A stretch of 64,000 nucleotides of DNA, taken from the NCBI GenBank assembly GCA_965277275.1, contig CBDICG010000002.1, positions 1,922,001 to 1,986,000 of the forward strand. Reading direction: 5' to 3'. Made by a program: the position numbers and the translations under genes. The notes beneath the pieces were generated by a model. That model was not told the DNA's origin. It worked only from the letters and a program-made list of their open reading frames with translations, and did no database searches. This document shows, piece after piece, positions 52,518 to 61,343 of the stretch; positions within the stretch are counted from its first letter, which is position 1; each line of letters opens with the position of its first letter. This DNA is from HLUCCA09 sp965277275. GTDB taxonomy: Bacteria; Pseudomonadota; Alphaproteobacteria; Rhodobacterales; Rhodobacteraceae.

Positions 52518-52535
52518 TGTAAAGTAAATCTGACA
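52518..52535 (+). promoter_or_regulatory. PpsR/CrtJ-type box 2 (TGT-N12-ACA)
   Basis: TGTAAAGTAAATCTGACA matches the consensus. It lies 26 bp centre-to-centre from box 1, a typical arrangement for cooperative binding of the repressor tetramer. It is the box nearer pucB. Confidence 0.85.
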
Positions 52536-52642
52536 ATCTGCGAGTGCGGCATTCCATACCATGTCGCTGGTCTACGGACGCATTGCGGCTGCCCGATGGG
52601 GTGGGAGTGGTGCGTTCCAACTCGAACGAAGAGGAGACGGGA

Positions 52643-52798
52643 ATGGAAGATGATCCCGACAAAGTATGGCCGACAGGCCTGAATCTCCGCGAAGCCGAAG
52701 AAGTGCACAGCTATCTGATCGATGGCACGCGCGTCTTCGGGGCACTTGCGCTCATCGCGCATTTGCTGGTCGCGGTTTCGACGCCCTGGCTGGGCTGA
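52643..52798 (+). CDS. pucB: Light-harvesting 2 beta subunit
   Basis: The 51-residue peptide MEDDPDKVWPTGLNLREAEE matches LH2 beta chains, with His22 and the B850 bacteriochlorophyll ligand His40 in FGALALIAHLLVAVSTPWLG. AGGAGA lies before the ATG. It forms the outer ring of peripheral antenna with PucA. Two PpsR boxes lie upstream. Confidence 0.95.
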   Translation: MEDDPDKVWPTGLNLREAEEVHSYLIDGTRVFGALALIAHLLVAVSTPWLG

Positions 52799-52809
52799 GG
52801 AGGTAAGGC

Positions 52810-53160
52810 ATGAATAACGCAAAAATGTGGCTGGTCGTACCCCCGGCTGTTGGTGTTCCGATCTTTCTCGGGGCCGTCGCAGTCGGATCGTTCGCGGTCC
52901 ACGTCGCAGTTGTAAGCAACACCTCCTGGGTGTCCGACTTCATCTCCGGTCAGCCGCTCGGCTCCGGTGACATGGAAGAGGCCTCCCTGCTTAACGGCGA
53001 TGCGGCCGACACGGCGAAAGCGTCCTACGTTACGACGCTTCCGTCTGGCGAGCGTGAAGTGACTGTCATCCTTCCCGATGGCACGAGCGCACGCGCAACC
53101 TTGCAGGCCAACGATGTGCTGGCGTCCGCGCTGCCACCTGGCTGGAAGCCTGCAAACTGA
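52810..53160 (+). CDS. pucA: Light-harvesting 2 alpha subunit with long C-terminal extension
   Basis: The first 48 residues (MNNAKMWLVVPPAVGVPIFL, then His31 as ligand and W40) are a standard LH2 alpha chain. A C-terminal hydrophilic tail of about 65 residues follows (GEREVTVILPDGTSARATLQ), doubling the usual 50-60 residue size. AGGAGG lies 8 bases before the ATG. The tail would lie in the periplasm; its role is unknown. Confidence 0.88.
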   Translation: MNNAKMWLVVPPAVGVPIFLGAVAVGSFAVHVAVVSNTSWVSDFISGQPLGSGDMEEASLLNGDAADTAKASYVTTLPSGEREVTVILPDGTSARATLQANDVLASALPPGWKPAN

Positions 53161-53270
53161 CCCTCGGGCTCCCCGTATCGCAGGTGCGGCGCGGGGGGCC
53201 TGTTAACGCTTGAACTGTGCCGCCACACAGCAAACGCATTGGGACCGCAGCCCAACCGGGTGAGCCACGT

Positions 53271-54698
53271 ATGTTGAACTACCGAGAAAAAGCGCTCCGC
53301 AAAATTGCCTCGATGGGCCCGCGCTATATGCCCTTCGTGGATGTTGCGACACCGGAAGTGCCGTTGACGCGCCTCATGCGGCTGTCGCTCTTTCAGGTCA
53401 CGGTGGGCATGGCGCTCGTGCTCCTCGTCGGCACGCTTAACCGCGTGATGATCGTGGAGCTTTCGGTACCGGCCTCGCTGGTGGCCGGGATGCTGGCGTT
53501 GCCCCTCGTATTCGCGCCCTTCCGAACACTCATTGGCTTCAAGTCCGACGTGCATGTCTCGGCGTTGGGCTGGCGCAGGGTGCCCTACATCTGGAAGGGC
53601 ACGATGTACCAGTTCGGCGGCTTTGCGATCATGCCGTTCGCCCTGCTGGTCCTGTCGGGCTATGGCGAGGCGATCGACGCGCCTCGCTGGATCGGCTTGT
53701 CGTCTGCGGCGCTGGCGTTTCTGCTGGTCGGGGCTGGAGTGCACATGGTGCAGACAGTGGGCCTCGCGCTCGCGACGGACCTCGTGAAGGAAGAAGACCA
53801 GCCCAAGGTGGTGGGGCTGATGTACGTCATGCTGCTCGTCGGCATGGTGGTGAGCGCCCTCATCTATGGCACGCTCCTTGAGAATTACACGCCCGGACGC
53901 CTCGTGCAGGTGATCCAGGGCACCGCTGTACTGACAGTCGCGCTCAACCTGCTCGCGATGTGGAAACAGGAGCCGCGTGACAGGATGCGCGCCGCCCAGA
54001 TGCAGGAGCAAAAGCCCCGCCGCTTCTCGGATGCGTGGGCGGCGCTGGTGGCAAAGCCCGGCACGGTGCGCCTGCTGGTTGTCATCGCGCTTGGCACCTT
54101 CGGTTTTGGCATGGCGGACGTGCTGTTGGAGCCCTACGGCGGACAGGCCCTTGGCTTCAGTGTCGCGGAAACGACCAAGCTGACGGCGCTTCTGGCGTCT
54201 GGAACCCTGATCGGCTTTGGCATCGCCTCGCGGCTGCTTGGCCAGGGCGGTGAGCCCCTTCGGCTTGGTTGGATCGGCGCCCTCATCGGCATTCCGGGCT
54301 TTGCGGCGATTATCCTGTCGTCCGTCGTTGGCGGCCCGCCGCTGTTTCTTGTGGGTGTGCTCGCCACGGGCCTCGGCACCGGCCTCTTTGGCCATGCGAC
54401 CCTGACGGCCACGATGCGCGCGGCTCCGCGTGAGGGCAATGGCCTCGCGCTCGGAGCCTGGGGGGCGGTGCAGGCCACTTCGGCCGGAATCGGCATCGCC
54501 GCAGCAGGAATTGTGCGGGATGTGCTGCTGAACTTGCCCGCCGGTGATGGAATAGCGGCTCACACGCCCTACAATGCAGTATTTACGCTCGAGATCGTCT
54601 TCTTGGCGTGTGCTGTACTAGTTGCCTTGCCGCTTGCACGCGGTGTGGTTCAATCGTTTCCCTCAGAGACAAAAACGAAACCGGTGGAGGTCCCATGA
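53271..54698 (+). CDS. pucC: LH2 assembly factor PucC (major facilitator type)
   Basis: The 475-residue protein from ATG 53271 has 12 predicted membrane helices and the PucC/LhaA family motifs LMRLSLFQVTVGMALVLLVG, GTLNRVMIVEL, RTLIGFKSDVH and WRRVPYIWKGTMYQFGG. It inserts LH2 subunits or bacteriochlorophyll during antenna assembly. It ends in ATGA with the next gene. Confidence 0.95.
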   Translation: MLNYREKALRKIASMGPRYMPFVDVATPEVPLTRLMRLSLFQVTVGMALVLLVGTLNRVMIVELSVPASLVAGMLALPLVFAPFRTLIGFKSDVHVSALGWRRVPYIWKGTMYQFGGFAIMPFALLVLSGYGEAIDAPRWIGLSSAALAFLLVGAGVHMVQTVGLALATDLVKEEDQPKVVGLMYVMLLVGMVVSALIYGTLLENYTPGRLVQVIQGTAVLTVALNLLAMWKQEPRDRMRAAQMQEQKPRRFSDAWAALVAKPGTVRLLVVIALGTFGFGMADVLLEPYGGQALGFSVAETTKLTALLASGTLIGFGIASRLLGQGGEPLRLGWIGALIGIPGFAAIILSSVVGGPPLFLVGVLATGLGTGLFGHATLTATMRAAPREGNGLALGAWGAVQATSAGIGIAAAGIVRDVLLNLPAGDGIAAHTPYNAVFTLEIVFLACAVLVALPLARGVVQSFPSETKTKPVEVP

Positions 54699-55792
54699 CG
54701 ACGGTCATAACGCGGTATTTCGAGGACGCGGCGCAGTGCCGTGCCGTTCAGAACGAGCTGCTCTACGGGCAGGGGTTTCCAGCGCGGATCGTGAGCGTCT
54801 ACGACTCGCCGGACGGTGTTGTCGAAGCCTTGACGGGCAGGGATGTGAAATCGGCCACGGCGGAAGCCTACAAAGCCCGGCTCGACAACGGCGGTGCCGT
54901 TCTCATGGTGCGCGCCGGCTACAAGCCGCTCGGCTCGGCCAAGACAACTCGGCTTCTCGCGGCGAAGATGGGCGCGACCGATATGGGCGGCGCCATCGAA
55001 CAGGTGGTGGTGAAGGACAAGCTAGAGCCAATCCCAAAGGTTCTATCGGGCGGCCCCCGCATGATGACGCGGCAGCGTGACCCCAAGAGCACCAACTACT
55101 TCATGGCGAATTGGCCGATCCCGCTTCTGGCCAAGCGGCGCCCGTCCCCGCGCCCGGTCATCCCGCCCCATGGACGCATGGCGAGCTGGCCCATCGGTCT
55201 GTTGCTTCCGGCGACCAAGCGCTACGGCCGCTTCCCGTTCGGGCTGCTGGTCCCGGGCCACAAGTTCATGGCGAAGTTCCCGTTCGACCACATCATTCCC
55301 GGGCACAAGCACCAAGCTGGTTTCCCGATCGGGCACATCGTGCCGGGCCACAAGTTCATGGCGAAGTTCCCCTTCGCCCACATTATTCCCGGCCACAAAT
55401 TCATGGCGAAATTCCCGTTCGGGCACCTCGTGCCTGGCGGTCGTCGGATGGCAAATTGGCCGTTCCCATTGCTGATGAACGGCGAGCAGCACACAAACTC
55501 GCTTGTGCCGGGCAACAAGTACATGGCGAAGTTCCCGTTCGCGCACATCATTCCAGGGCACAAGTATATGGCGAAGTTCCCGTTCGCGCACATCGTGCCA
55601 GGGCACAAGTTCATGGCGAAATTCCCGATCGCGCATATCGTGCCGGGGCATAAGTACCAAGCGAAGTTCCCGTTTGCTCACATCCTGCCGGGTCACAAGT
55701 TGCAGGCGGGCTTCCCGTTTGGCCATATCGTGCCGGGTCACAAGTACATGGCAAACTGGATCTGGCCGCACACCAAGCCAAGAACCAGCTAG
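54695..55792 (+). CDS. Tandem-repeat protein of the puc operon
   Basis: The 365-residue protein has a globular N-terminal domain of about 125 residues (MTTVITRYFEDAAQCRAVQNE, GGAVLMVRAGYKPLG) and then about 14 tandem units of 15 residues with the consensus HK(F/Y)MAKFPF(A/G)HI(I/V)PG, each holding conserved His, Pro and Gly. The DNA repeat period is 45 bp. It overlaps pucC by ATGA with GGAGG before the ATG, so it belongs to the puc operon. I recall related repeat proteins next to puc genes of other roseobacters, without known function. Pigment or antenna organisation by the repeated His is inference. Confidence 0.85.
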   Translation: MTTVITRYFEDAAQCRAVQNELLYGQGFPARIVSVYDSPDGVVEALTGRDVKSATAEAYKARLDNGGAVLMVRAGYKPLGSAKTTRLLAAKMGATDMGGAIEQVVVKDKLEPIPKVLSGGPRMMTRQRDPKSTNYFMANWPIPLLAKRRPSPRPVIPPHGRMASWPIGLLLPATKRYGRFPFGLLVPGHKFMAKFPFDHIIPGHKHQAGFPIGHIVPGHKFMAKFPFAHIIPGHKFMAKFPFGHLVPGGRRMANWPFPLLMNGEQHTNSLVPGNKYMAKFPFAHIIPGHKYMAKFPFAHIVPGHKFMAKFPIAHIVPGHKYQAKFPFAHILPGHKLQAGFPFGHIVPGHKYMANWIWPHTKPRTS

Positions 55793-56339
55793 GGGTCGCA
55801 CAACTCGGATGGGGGCGGGTGCCCCCTGATTGAGCCACTGAAAATCCCCGGAGGTTTGACTACGCCTTCGATCCGCGCTTTGCCAAGCCCCTGTGGTTAC
55901 AGGAGGATCTGCGGGTCGGGCACGATGCTTCCTCTGAGGATTTCAGAATTGCCGACAGTGATCCGCTGCTAAACCTCGGGGTGCAAGGCCGCAAACTCCC
56001 ACGGTCATGCATCTGCCCTGCCCCGAAACGGCGTAGATACGGCGCGCCACTCGAAAGGGTTCCTCGCGTCCGCTCGGCATGAAGCCGGTCCCTTTCCCTG
56101 GGGGCCGGCTTCACTTTGTGACGCGCGCGATTCGCGGTCTACGCGCTCCTGGGGTCCGGCCATCTGCAGTCTCTGGGGCATACGGGAGTAAGAGAGTCGC
56201 GCCGCACGAAAGAAACTTTCAATGAAGTTCAAGCATTGCAGCAAAATTAGGCACAGAGGGCCCCATTGTGACAAATTTGTACGTGGTTTGAGGACACTCC
56301 CAAGTTATATTGGCCCACGTACTAAGAGGAGGGCGAGCG
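55793..56339. other. Gene-poor region between puc and the small gene
   Basis: No supported gene in these 547 bp. The one visible structure is a stem GAAGCCGG...CCGGCTTC at 56081-56112, likely a terminator or stabiliser after the puc operon. Confidence 0.5.
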
Positions 56340-56474
56340 ATGCTGCGCACCATCATTTTGGGGAGTTGCGTATTTGTTCAGGGCACGTTTGTCCGCAAGT
56401 TGCAGAATGGGAAGATCCTGGTTCGCGTGGGTGAGACGCTCTATGCAGGCCTGCCCGTGATGCGCACCGCCTAG
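56340..56474 (+). CDS. Small conserved-looking 44-residue protein
   Basis: The frame MLRTIILGSCVFVQGTFVR to MRTA starts at ATG 56340, with a strong Shine-Dalgarno GAGGAGGG 6 bases before it, and ends in TAG at 56472. An intrinsic terminator follows 30 bp later, so this is a free-standing transcription unit. The sequence has a hydrophobic N-terminus and a compact beta-like KILVRVGETLYAG. The function is unknown. Confidence 0.65.
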   Translation: MLRTIILGSCVFVQGTFVRKLQNGKILVRVGETLYAGLPVMRTA

Positions 56475-56503
56475 CGGCGCGCGTTACACCCGACTGCAAG
56501 TGA

Positions 56504-56533
56504 AAAGGGCGCCCCGGAGGCGCCCTTTCTTTA
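56504..56533. terminator. Intrinsic terminator shared by the small gene and infB
   Basis: AAAGGGCGCC, loop CCGGA, GGCGCCCTTT, then TCTTTAT. The stem is 10 bp and has T-rich sequence on both sides, so it can serve the rightward small gene and the leftward infB operon. Confidence 0.88.
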
Positions 56534-56555
56534 TATCTGAAGCTGCGCGTGTGCC

Positions 56556-59054
56556 TTAGGCGAGCGTGCGCTCAACTTCTTCCCGCTCGAAGATCTCGAT
56601 CACGTCGCCCTGGCGGATGTCTTCGTAGTTCTCGAAGGCCATGCCGCATTCCTGACCGGACTGAACTTCGGGAACCTCGTCCTTGAAGCGCTTGAGTGTC
56701 TTGAGCGTGCCTTCGTGGATCACGACGTTGTCGCGCAGGAGGCGAACGCCTGCGGAGCGGCGCGCCACGCCCTCGGTAACGAGACAACCCGCGACCTTGC
56801 CGACGTTGGAGACCTTGAAGACTTCCTTGATCTCGGCATAACCGATGAAGTTTTCGCGCACTTCCGCGGAGAGGAGGCCCGAGGCCGCCGCCTTCACGTC
56901 GTCCACGAGGTCGTAGATCACGCTGTAGTAGCGGATCTCGACGCCTTTCTGGTTGGCGCTGTTCCGCGCCGGTGCGTTGGCCCGCACGTTGAAGCCGATG
57001 ACCGGCGCGCCGGAGGCTTCGGCCAGGCCGACATCCGACTCGGTGATCGCACCCACGCCCGCGTGCAAGAGGCGGACACGAACTTCTTCGTTGCCAACCT
57101 TTTCCAGCGCCTGCGCGATGGCTTCGGCAGAGCCCTGCACGTCGGCCTTCACCAGCACGGGCAGTTCCTTGACGTTCTCATTCGCCTTGGCGTTCGCGAG
57201 AAGCTGCTCGAGAGACGTAGCGGCACCGGCAGCGGCGCGCTTCTCCTTGGCTTTTTCTTCGCGGTACTCGGCGATCTCGCGCGCCTGCGCTTCGGTCGCG
57301 ACCACGTTCAACACGTCGCCCGCTTCCGGTGTGCCGTTGAGGCCCAGGACTTCGACAGGCACGGATGGACCAGCTTCGTCTACCCGGTCGCCCTTGTCGT
57401 TGATGAGTGCGCGGACTCTCCCCCACTGCTCGCCAACGACGAAGATGTCGCCGCGCCTCAGCGTGCCTTTTTGGACCAGAACAGTCGCGACGGGGCCGCG
57501 GCCAACATCGAGCTGCGCTTCGATCACGGCACCTTCGGCCTTGCGATCCGGGTTGGCCTTCAGTTCCAGAATTTCGGATTGCAGCGCGATCGATTCAAGA
57601 AGCGCATCGAGGCCCTGCCCAGAGATCGCGGAGACCTCCACGTCCTGCACCTCGCCCGACATCTTCTCCACGAGCACCTCGTGCTGCAGCAGATCCGTGC
57701 GGACCTTGTCGGGGTTCGCCTCGGGCTTGTCGATTTTGTTGATCGCCACGATCATCGGCACTTCGGCGGCCTTGGCGTGGTTGATGGCTTCGATCGTCTG
57801 CGGCATCACCGCGTCGTCCGCCGCCACCACCAGCACCACGATGTCCGTCACCTGCGCGCCACGGGCACGCATCGAGGTGAAGGCGGCGTGGCCCGGCGTG
57901 TCGAGGAACGTCAGCGTCGAGCCGCCGTCTGTCTTCACCTGGTAGGCGCCGATGTGCTGGGTGATTCCCCCGGCCTCGCCCGAAACGACCTTTGCGTTGC
58001 GGATCGCGTCGAGGAGCGATGTCTTGCCGTGATCGACGTGGCCCATGATCGTGATGACCGGGGCGCGGGGCAAGAGATCGACCTCTGCGTCATCGACATC
58101 GGCGATCACATCTTCCACGTCGGCATCCGACACGCGAACAACCTTGTGGCCGAATTCCTCGATGATGAGTTCGGCGGTATCGGCGTCGACGGATTGGTTC
58201 TGCGTGACCATCATGCCGTTCTGCATGAGGGCCTTCACGACGTCGGCAACGCGCTCTGCCATACGGTTGGCGAGCTCGGAAACAACGATCACCTCGGGCA
58301 GCTGGACCTCGCGCACGACCTTCTCGCGCTGTTCCTGCCCACCCATCGCCTTCTGGCGCGCACGCTCCTGCTGGCGCTTCATGGCGGCCATCGAGCGCTG
58401 GCGGCCACCTTCGCCCCCGGAGAGCGCCTGGTTCAGCGTCAGCTTGCCGGACCGGCGGCCGGAATCGCCGCGGCCCTTGCCACGGTTGTCCTTGGAGCGG
58501 TCGTCGCGCGGGTCCTTGCGGGGCGCCGAGGATGGCTTGGGCCCACCTCGGTTCGGCCCGTCGGCCTCTGGAGCGGCGGCGGCTGCGGCCGCGGGGGGCG
58601 GTGCGGCTGCGGCGGCGCGCGCGGCTTCGGCTTCGCGCTTCTTGCGCTCTTCCTCGTCCGCCTTTGCCTTCAGCGCCTCTTCGCGCTCGCGCTCTTCACG
58701 CTCCTTGGCTTCCAGCTCCTCACGGCGGCGCTGGCGATCCTGCTCACGGCGTTTTTCGTCCGCCTCGCGCTTGGCGGCATCGTCGGACTCGCGCGCCTTG
58801 GCGGCGGCGAGCGCCTTCATCCGGCGTTCCATCTCCGCGTCGGAGATGCCCGCGGGACGGCGCGACGGGTCGCCCGTCGAGGCGCCGCCCGCGCCGGCCT
58901 TGCCCGATGCAGAGGGTTGCGGCTTCACGACCCGCTTGCGCTTTGTTTCCACCACGACGCTCTTGGTGCGCCCATGGCTAAAGCTTTGCTTCACTTGGCC
59001 GGAGCGGGGTCCGCTCTTGAGGCCGAGGGTCTTTTTGCCGTCACTATCGCTCAT
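56556..59054 (-). CDS. infB: Translation initiation factor IF-2
   Basis: The 832-residue protein has a long charged, Ala/Arg/Glu-rich N-terminal domain to about residue 330, then the GTPase with GHVDHGKT, DTPGHAAF and NKID, and the C-terminal domains (SGQECGMAFENYEDIRQGDVIE). It recruits initiator tRNA to the 30S subunit. It overlaps the ylxR-type gene by 11 nt and ends the leftward operon. Confidence 0.98.
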   Translation of the reverse strand: MSDSDGKKTLGLKSGPRSGQVKQSFSHGRTKSVVVETKRKRVVKPQPSASGKAGAGGASTGDPSRRPAGISDAEMERRMKALAAAKARESDDAAKREADEKRREQDRQRRREELEAKEREEREREEALKAKADEEERKKREAEAARAAAAAPPPAAAAAAAPEADGPNRGGPKPSSAPRKDPRDDRSKDNRGKGRGDSGRRSGKLTLNQALSGGEGGRQRSMAAMKRQQERARQKAMGGQEQREKVVREVQLPEVIVVSELANRMAERVADVVKALMQNGMMVTQNQSVDADTAELIIEEFGHKVVRVSDADVEDVIADVDDAEVDLLPRAPVITIMGHVDHGKTSLLDAIRNAKVVSGEAGGITQHIGAYQVKTDGGSTLTFLDTPGHAAFTSMRARGAQVTDIVVLVVAADDAVMPQTIEAINHAKAAEVPMIVAINKIDKPEANPDKVRTDLLQHEVLVEKMSGEVQDVEVSAISGQGLDALLESIALQSEILELKANPDRKAEGAVIEAQLDVGRGPVATVLVQKGTLRRGDIFVVGEQWGRVRALINDKGDRVDEAGPSVPVEVLGLNGTPEAGDVLNVVATEAQAREIAEYREEKAKEKRAAAGAATSLEQLLANAKANENVKELPVLVKADVQGSAEAIAQALEKVGNEEVRVRLLHAGVGAITESDVGLAEASGAPVIGFNVRANAPARNSANQKGVEIRYYSVIYDLVDDVKAAASGLLSAEVRENFIGYAEIKEVFKVSNVGKVAGCLVTEGVARRSAGVRLLRDNVVIHEGTLKTLKRFKDEVPEVQSGQECGMAFENYEDIRQGDVIEIFEREEVERTLA

Positions 59055-59697
59055 GCGAATTCTTCGTCCTTTCAGGGGCCGATGCCCCAATGCCCGTCGA
59101 CTCACTGACCCGAAGCCCAGCGAGTCGACCCGCGTCTAATACTATACGTGCCGTGAGTCCGCCACCGCCGAGCGCCGCGTGTATTACACGGTCCCGCCCG
59201 AAGGACAAACCCAATTCCCCCGCCGTCAGAAACCCGATCGTGGGCCCCTCGTCCGGTGGCAGCTTCAGTTTCGTCTTGCCGCGTTCAGACCCATCGCAGG
59301 CCTGCAGCAGCGCGTAGGCCCGACCTTCATCCAGCCAGCCCTTTACTTTTTCGTAGCCCGATACCGCCTCGCCCGCCTTGCGTGCCAGCGAAAGCAGATC
59401 GGTAACTCGCCGGGTGAGCCCTGCCTCCACTGCGTCGATCAGTCCCTCGGTAACGGAGACCTGCATCTTGGCAGAGCGCGAGAAGAGCTTCTTGGCGGCG
59501 GCCTTGTCCAAAGCCGCCCTGTTTGCCGTCACCCAGATGCCCCGCCCCGGCAGCTTTTCTGCGAGGTCAGGGACAACCTGTTCGTCGGGTCCTACCACAA
59601 AACGGATCAGATCCGACTTGGGTTTCTCGTCCCCGGTTGCGATGCAGCGCCGCAGGCTTGGCGCCTCCCGGTCGCGCTTGCGTTTGCCGCGTGTCAT
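59044..59697 (-). CDS. YlxR-like RNA-binding protein fused to an L7Ae-like domain
   Basis: The 217-residue protein joins an N-terminal YlxR/DUF448 domain (LRRCIATGDEKPKSDLIRFVVGPD, GRGIWVTANRAAL) with a C-terminal L7Ae/YlxQ-like part (DLLSLARKAGEAVSGYEKV). It lies between nusA and infB, its usual place in alphaproteobacteria, and probably binds RNA in transcription or ribosome assembly. Confidence 0.9.
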   Translation of the reverse strand: MTRGKRKRDREAPSLRRCIATGDEKPKSDLIRFVVGPDEQVVPDLAEKLPGRGIWVTANRAALDKAAAKKLFSRSAKMQVSVTEGLIDAVEAGLTRRVTDLLSLARKAGEAVSGYEKVKGWLDEGRAYALLQACDGSERGKTKLKLPPDEGPTIGFLTAGELGLSFGRDRVIHAALGGGGLTARIVLDAGRLAGLRVSESTGIGASAPERTKNSHER

Positions 59698-59711
59698 CGC
59701 GGGCGCTCCTC

Positions 59712-61337
59712 TCAGGACTGCGCCTCCTCCGTCTCGGCACCTTCTTCGCCTTGGCCCTCTTCGGCGTCCGCCACGAGGTCATCGGGGTCGACCCAGCCGA
59801 GCATCACCCGTGCGGTCATCACCATGTCCTGTGCTTCGCCGAGTGCAACGTCGAACTTTTCCAGAAGGCCGTCGTCCTTGACGCGCTCGCCGTCGACGGT
59901 CGTCCAGCCACCGGCCAGCTCCCAGTCCGCGCAGGTGGCGAAGTCTTCGAGTGACTTTACACCATCCTCGGCCAATGCCTCGATCATCTGGGGGGTCAGT
60001 CCCTCGAAATCAATGAGGGACTGTTCGACACCCAGTTCGCGGGCCCGCTCCAGCGCTTTTCGGTTCTGCTCTTCGAGGTGATCCCGCGCACGGGCCTGCA
60101 ACTCGCCCGCGGTGCCTTCATCCACGCCTTCGATGACCAGAAGCTCATCGACCTCGACATAGGCAACCTCTTCGAGGTTGGTGAAGCCTTCCGACACGAG
60201 AAGCTGCGCAAAGAACTCGTCGAGATCCAGCGTGTTCATGAAGAGCTTCGTGCGCTCCTCGAATTCCGCCTGACGGCGTGCGCTTTCCTCTTCCTCGGTC
60301 ATGATGTCGATGTCGAGGCCGGTGAGCTGGCTCGCCAGACGCACGTTCTGGCCGCGACGCCCGATGGCGAGCGACAGCTGCTCTTCGGGCACGACAACTT
60401 CGATGCGCTCGGCTTCCTCGTCGAGCACGACCTTCGAGACTTCGGCCGGCTGCAGCGCGTTCACGAGGAACGTCGGCTGGTCTTCGTTCCATGGAATGAT
60501 GTCGATCTTCTCGCCCTGAAGCTCGTTCACGACGGCCTGCACGCGCGAGCCGCGCATACCGACACAGGCACCGACCGGGTCAATCGAGTTGTCATAGGAG
60601 ATCACCGCGATCTTGGCGCGGGAACCGGGGTCGCGCGCGACCGCCTTGATCTCGATGATGCCGTCGTAGATCTCGGGCACTTCCATCTCGAAGAGCTTCT
60701 TCATGAACTCGGGCGCGGTGCGGCTGAGGAAGATCTGCGGCCCGCGCACTTCGCGCCGGACGTCCTTGATGAAGCAGCGGATGCGGTCGCCCGTGCGGTA
60801 GCTCTCGCGGCCGATCTTCTCGTTGCGGCGCAGCATGCCCTCGCCACGGCCGATATCGACGATGACGTTGCCGTATTCCTCGCGCTTGACCACGCCATTG
60901 ATGATCGTGCCTGCACGGTCCTGGAATTCTTCGAACTGGCGGTCGCGCTCGGCCTCGCGCACCTTTTGCAGGATCACCTGCTTGGCACTTTGCGCTGCGA
61001 TTCGGCCCATCTCGACGGGCGGAACCTCGTCGCGGATCTCATCGCCGACCTTGGGATCTTGGAGATAGTCGCCGGCCTGTTCGACCGTCACCTCGGCGTG
61101 GTAATTCTCGACCGCGTCATCCTCGACCACTGTGCGCACGCGGGTGAACGTGGCCTTGCCGGTCTTGCGGTCGATCGACACGCGAATGTCGAGATCCGCG
61201 CCGTAGCGGGACTTGGCGGCACGCGCGAGGCTCTCTTCCATCGCCTCGACCACAAGGCCGGGGTCGATCATCTTCTCGCGCGCGACGGCTTCTGCGGTTT
61301 GCAGCAGCTCGAGCTGGTTGGCGGAGGTGATGGCCAT
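59712..61337 (-). CDS. nusA: Transcription termination/antitermination factor NusA
   Basis: The 541-residue protein has the N-terminal RNA polymerase-binding domain (MAITSANQLELLQTAEAVAR), S1 domain, and KH domains with DPVGACVGMRGSRVQAVVNEL, then C-terminal acidic repeats ending in EEGAETEEAQS. It acts on RNA polymerase pausing and antitermination. It lies between rimP and the ylxR-type gene. Confidence 0.98.
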   Translation of the reverse strand: MAITSANQLELLQTAEAVAREKMIDPGLVVEAMEESLARAAKSRYGADLDIRVSIDRKTGKATFTRVRTVVEDDAVENYHAEVTVEQAGDYLQDPKVGDEIRDEVPPVEMGRIAAQSAKQVILQKVREAERDRQFEEFQDRAGTIINGVVKREEYGNVIVDIGRGEGMLRRNEKIGRESYRTGDRIRCFIKDVRREVRGPQIFLSRTAPEFMKKLFEMEVPEIYDGIIEIKAVARDPGSRAKIAVISYDNSIDPVGACVGMRGSRVQAVVNELQGEKIDIIPWNEDQPTFLVNALQPAEVSKVVLDEEAERIEVVVPEEQLSLAIGRRGQNVRLASQLTGLDIDIMTEEEESARRQAEFEERTKLFMNTLDLDEFFAQLLVSEGFTNLEEVAYVEVDELLVIEGVDEGTAGELQARARDHLEEQNRKALERARELGVEQSLIDFEGLTPQMIEALAEDGVKSLEDFATCADWELAGGWTTVDGERVKDDGLLEKFDVALGEAQDMVMTARVMLGWVDPDDLVADAEEGQGEEGAETEEAQS

Positions 61338-61343
61338 GATAGG

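Noticed and set aside
52220..52822. A 200-residue N-terminal extension of the cupin regulator
   Set aside because: The composition is unlike a real domain, it runs across the puc promoter boxes, and ATG 52219 has a ribosome site.
55200..55780. A CRISPR array from the 45-bp period repeats
   Set aside because: The repeats have no spacers and stay in frame as a 15-residue protein repeat.
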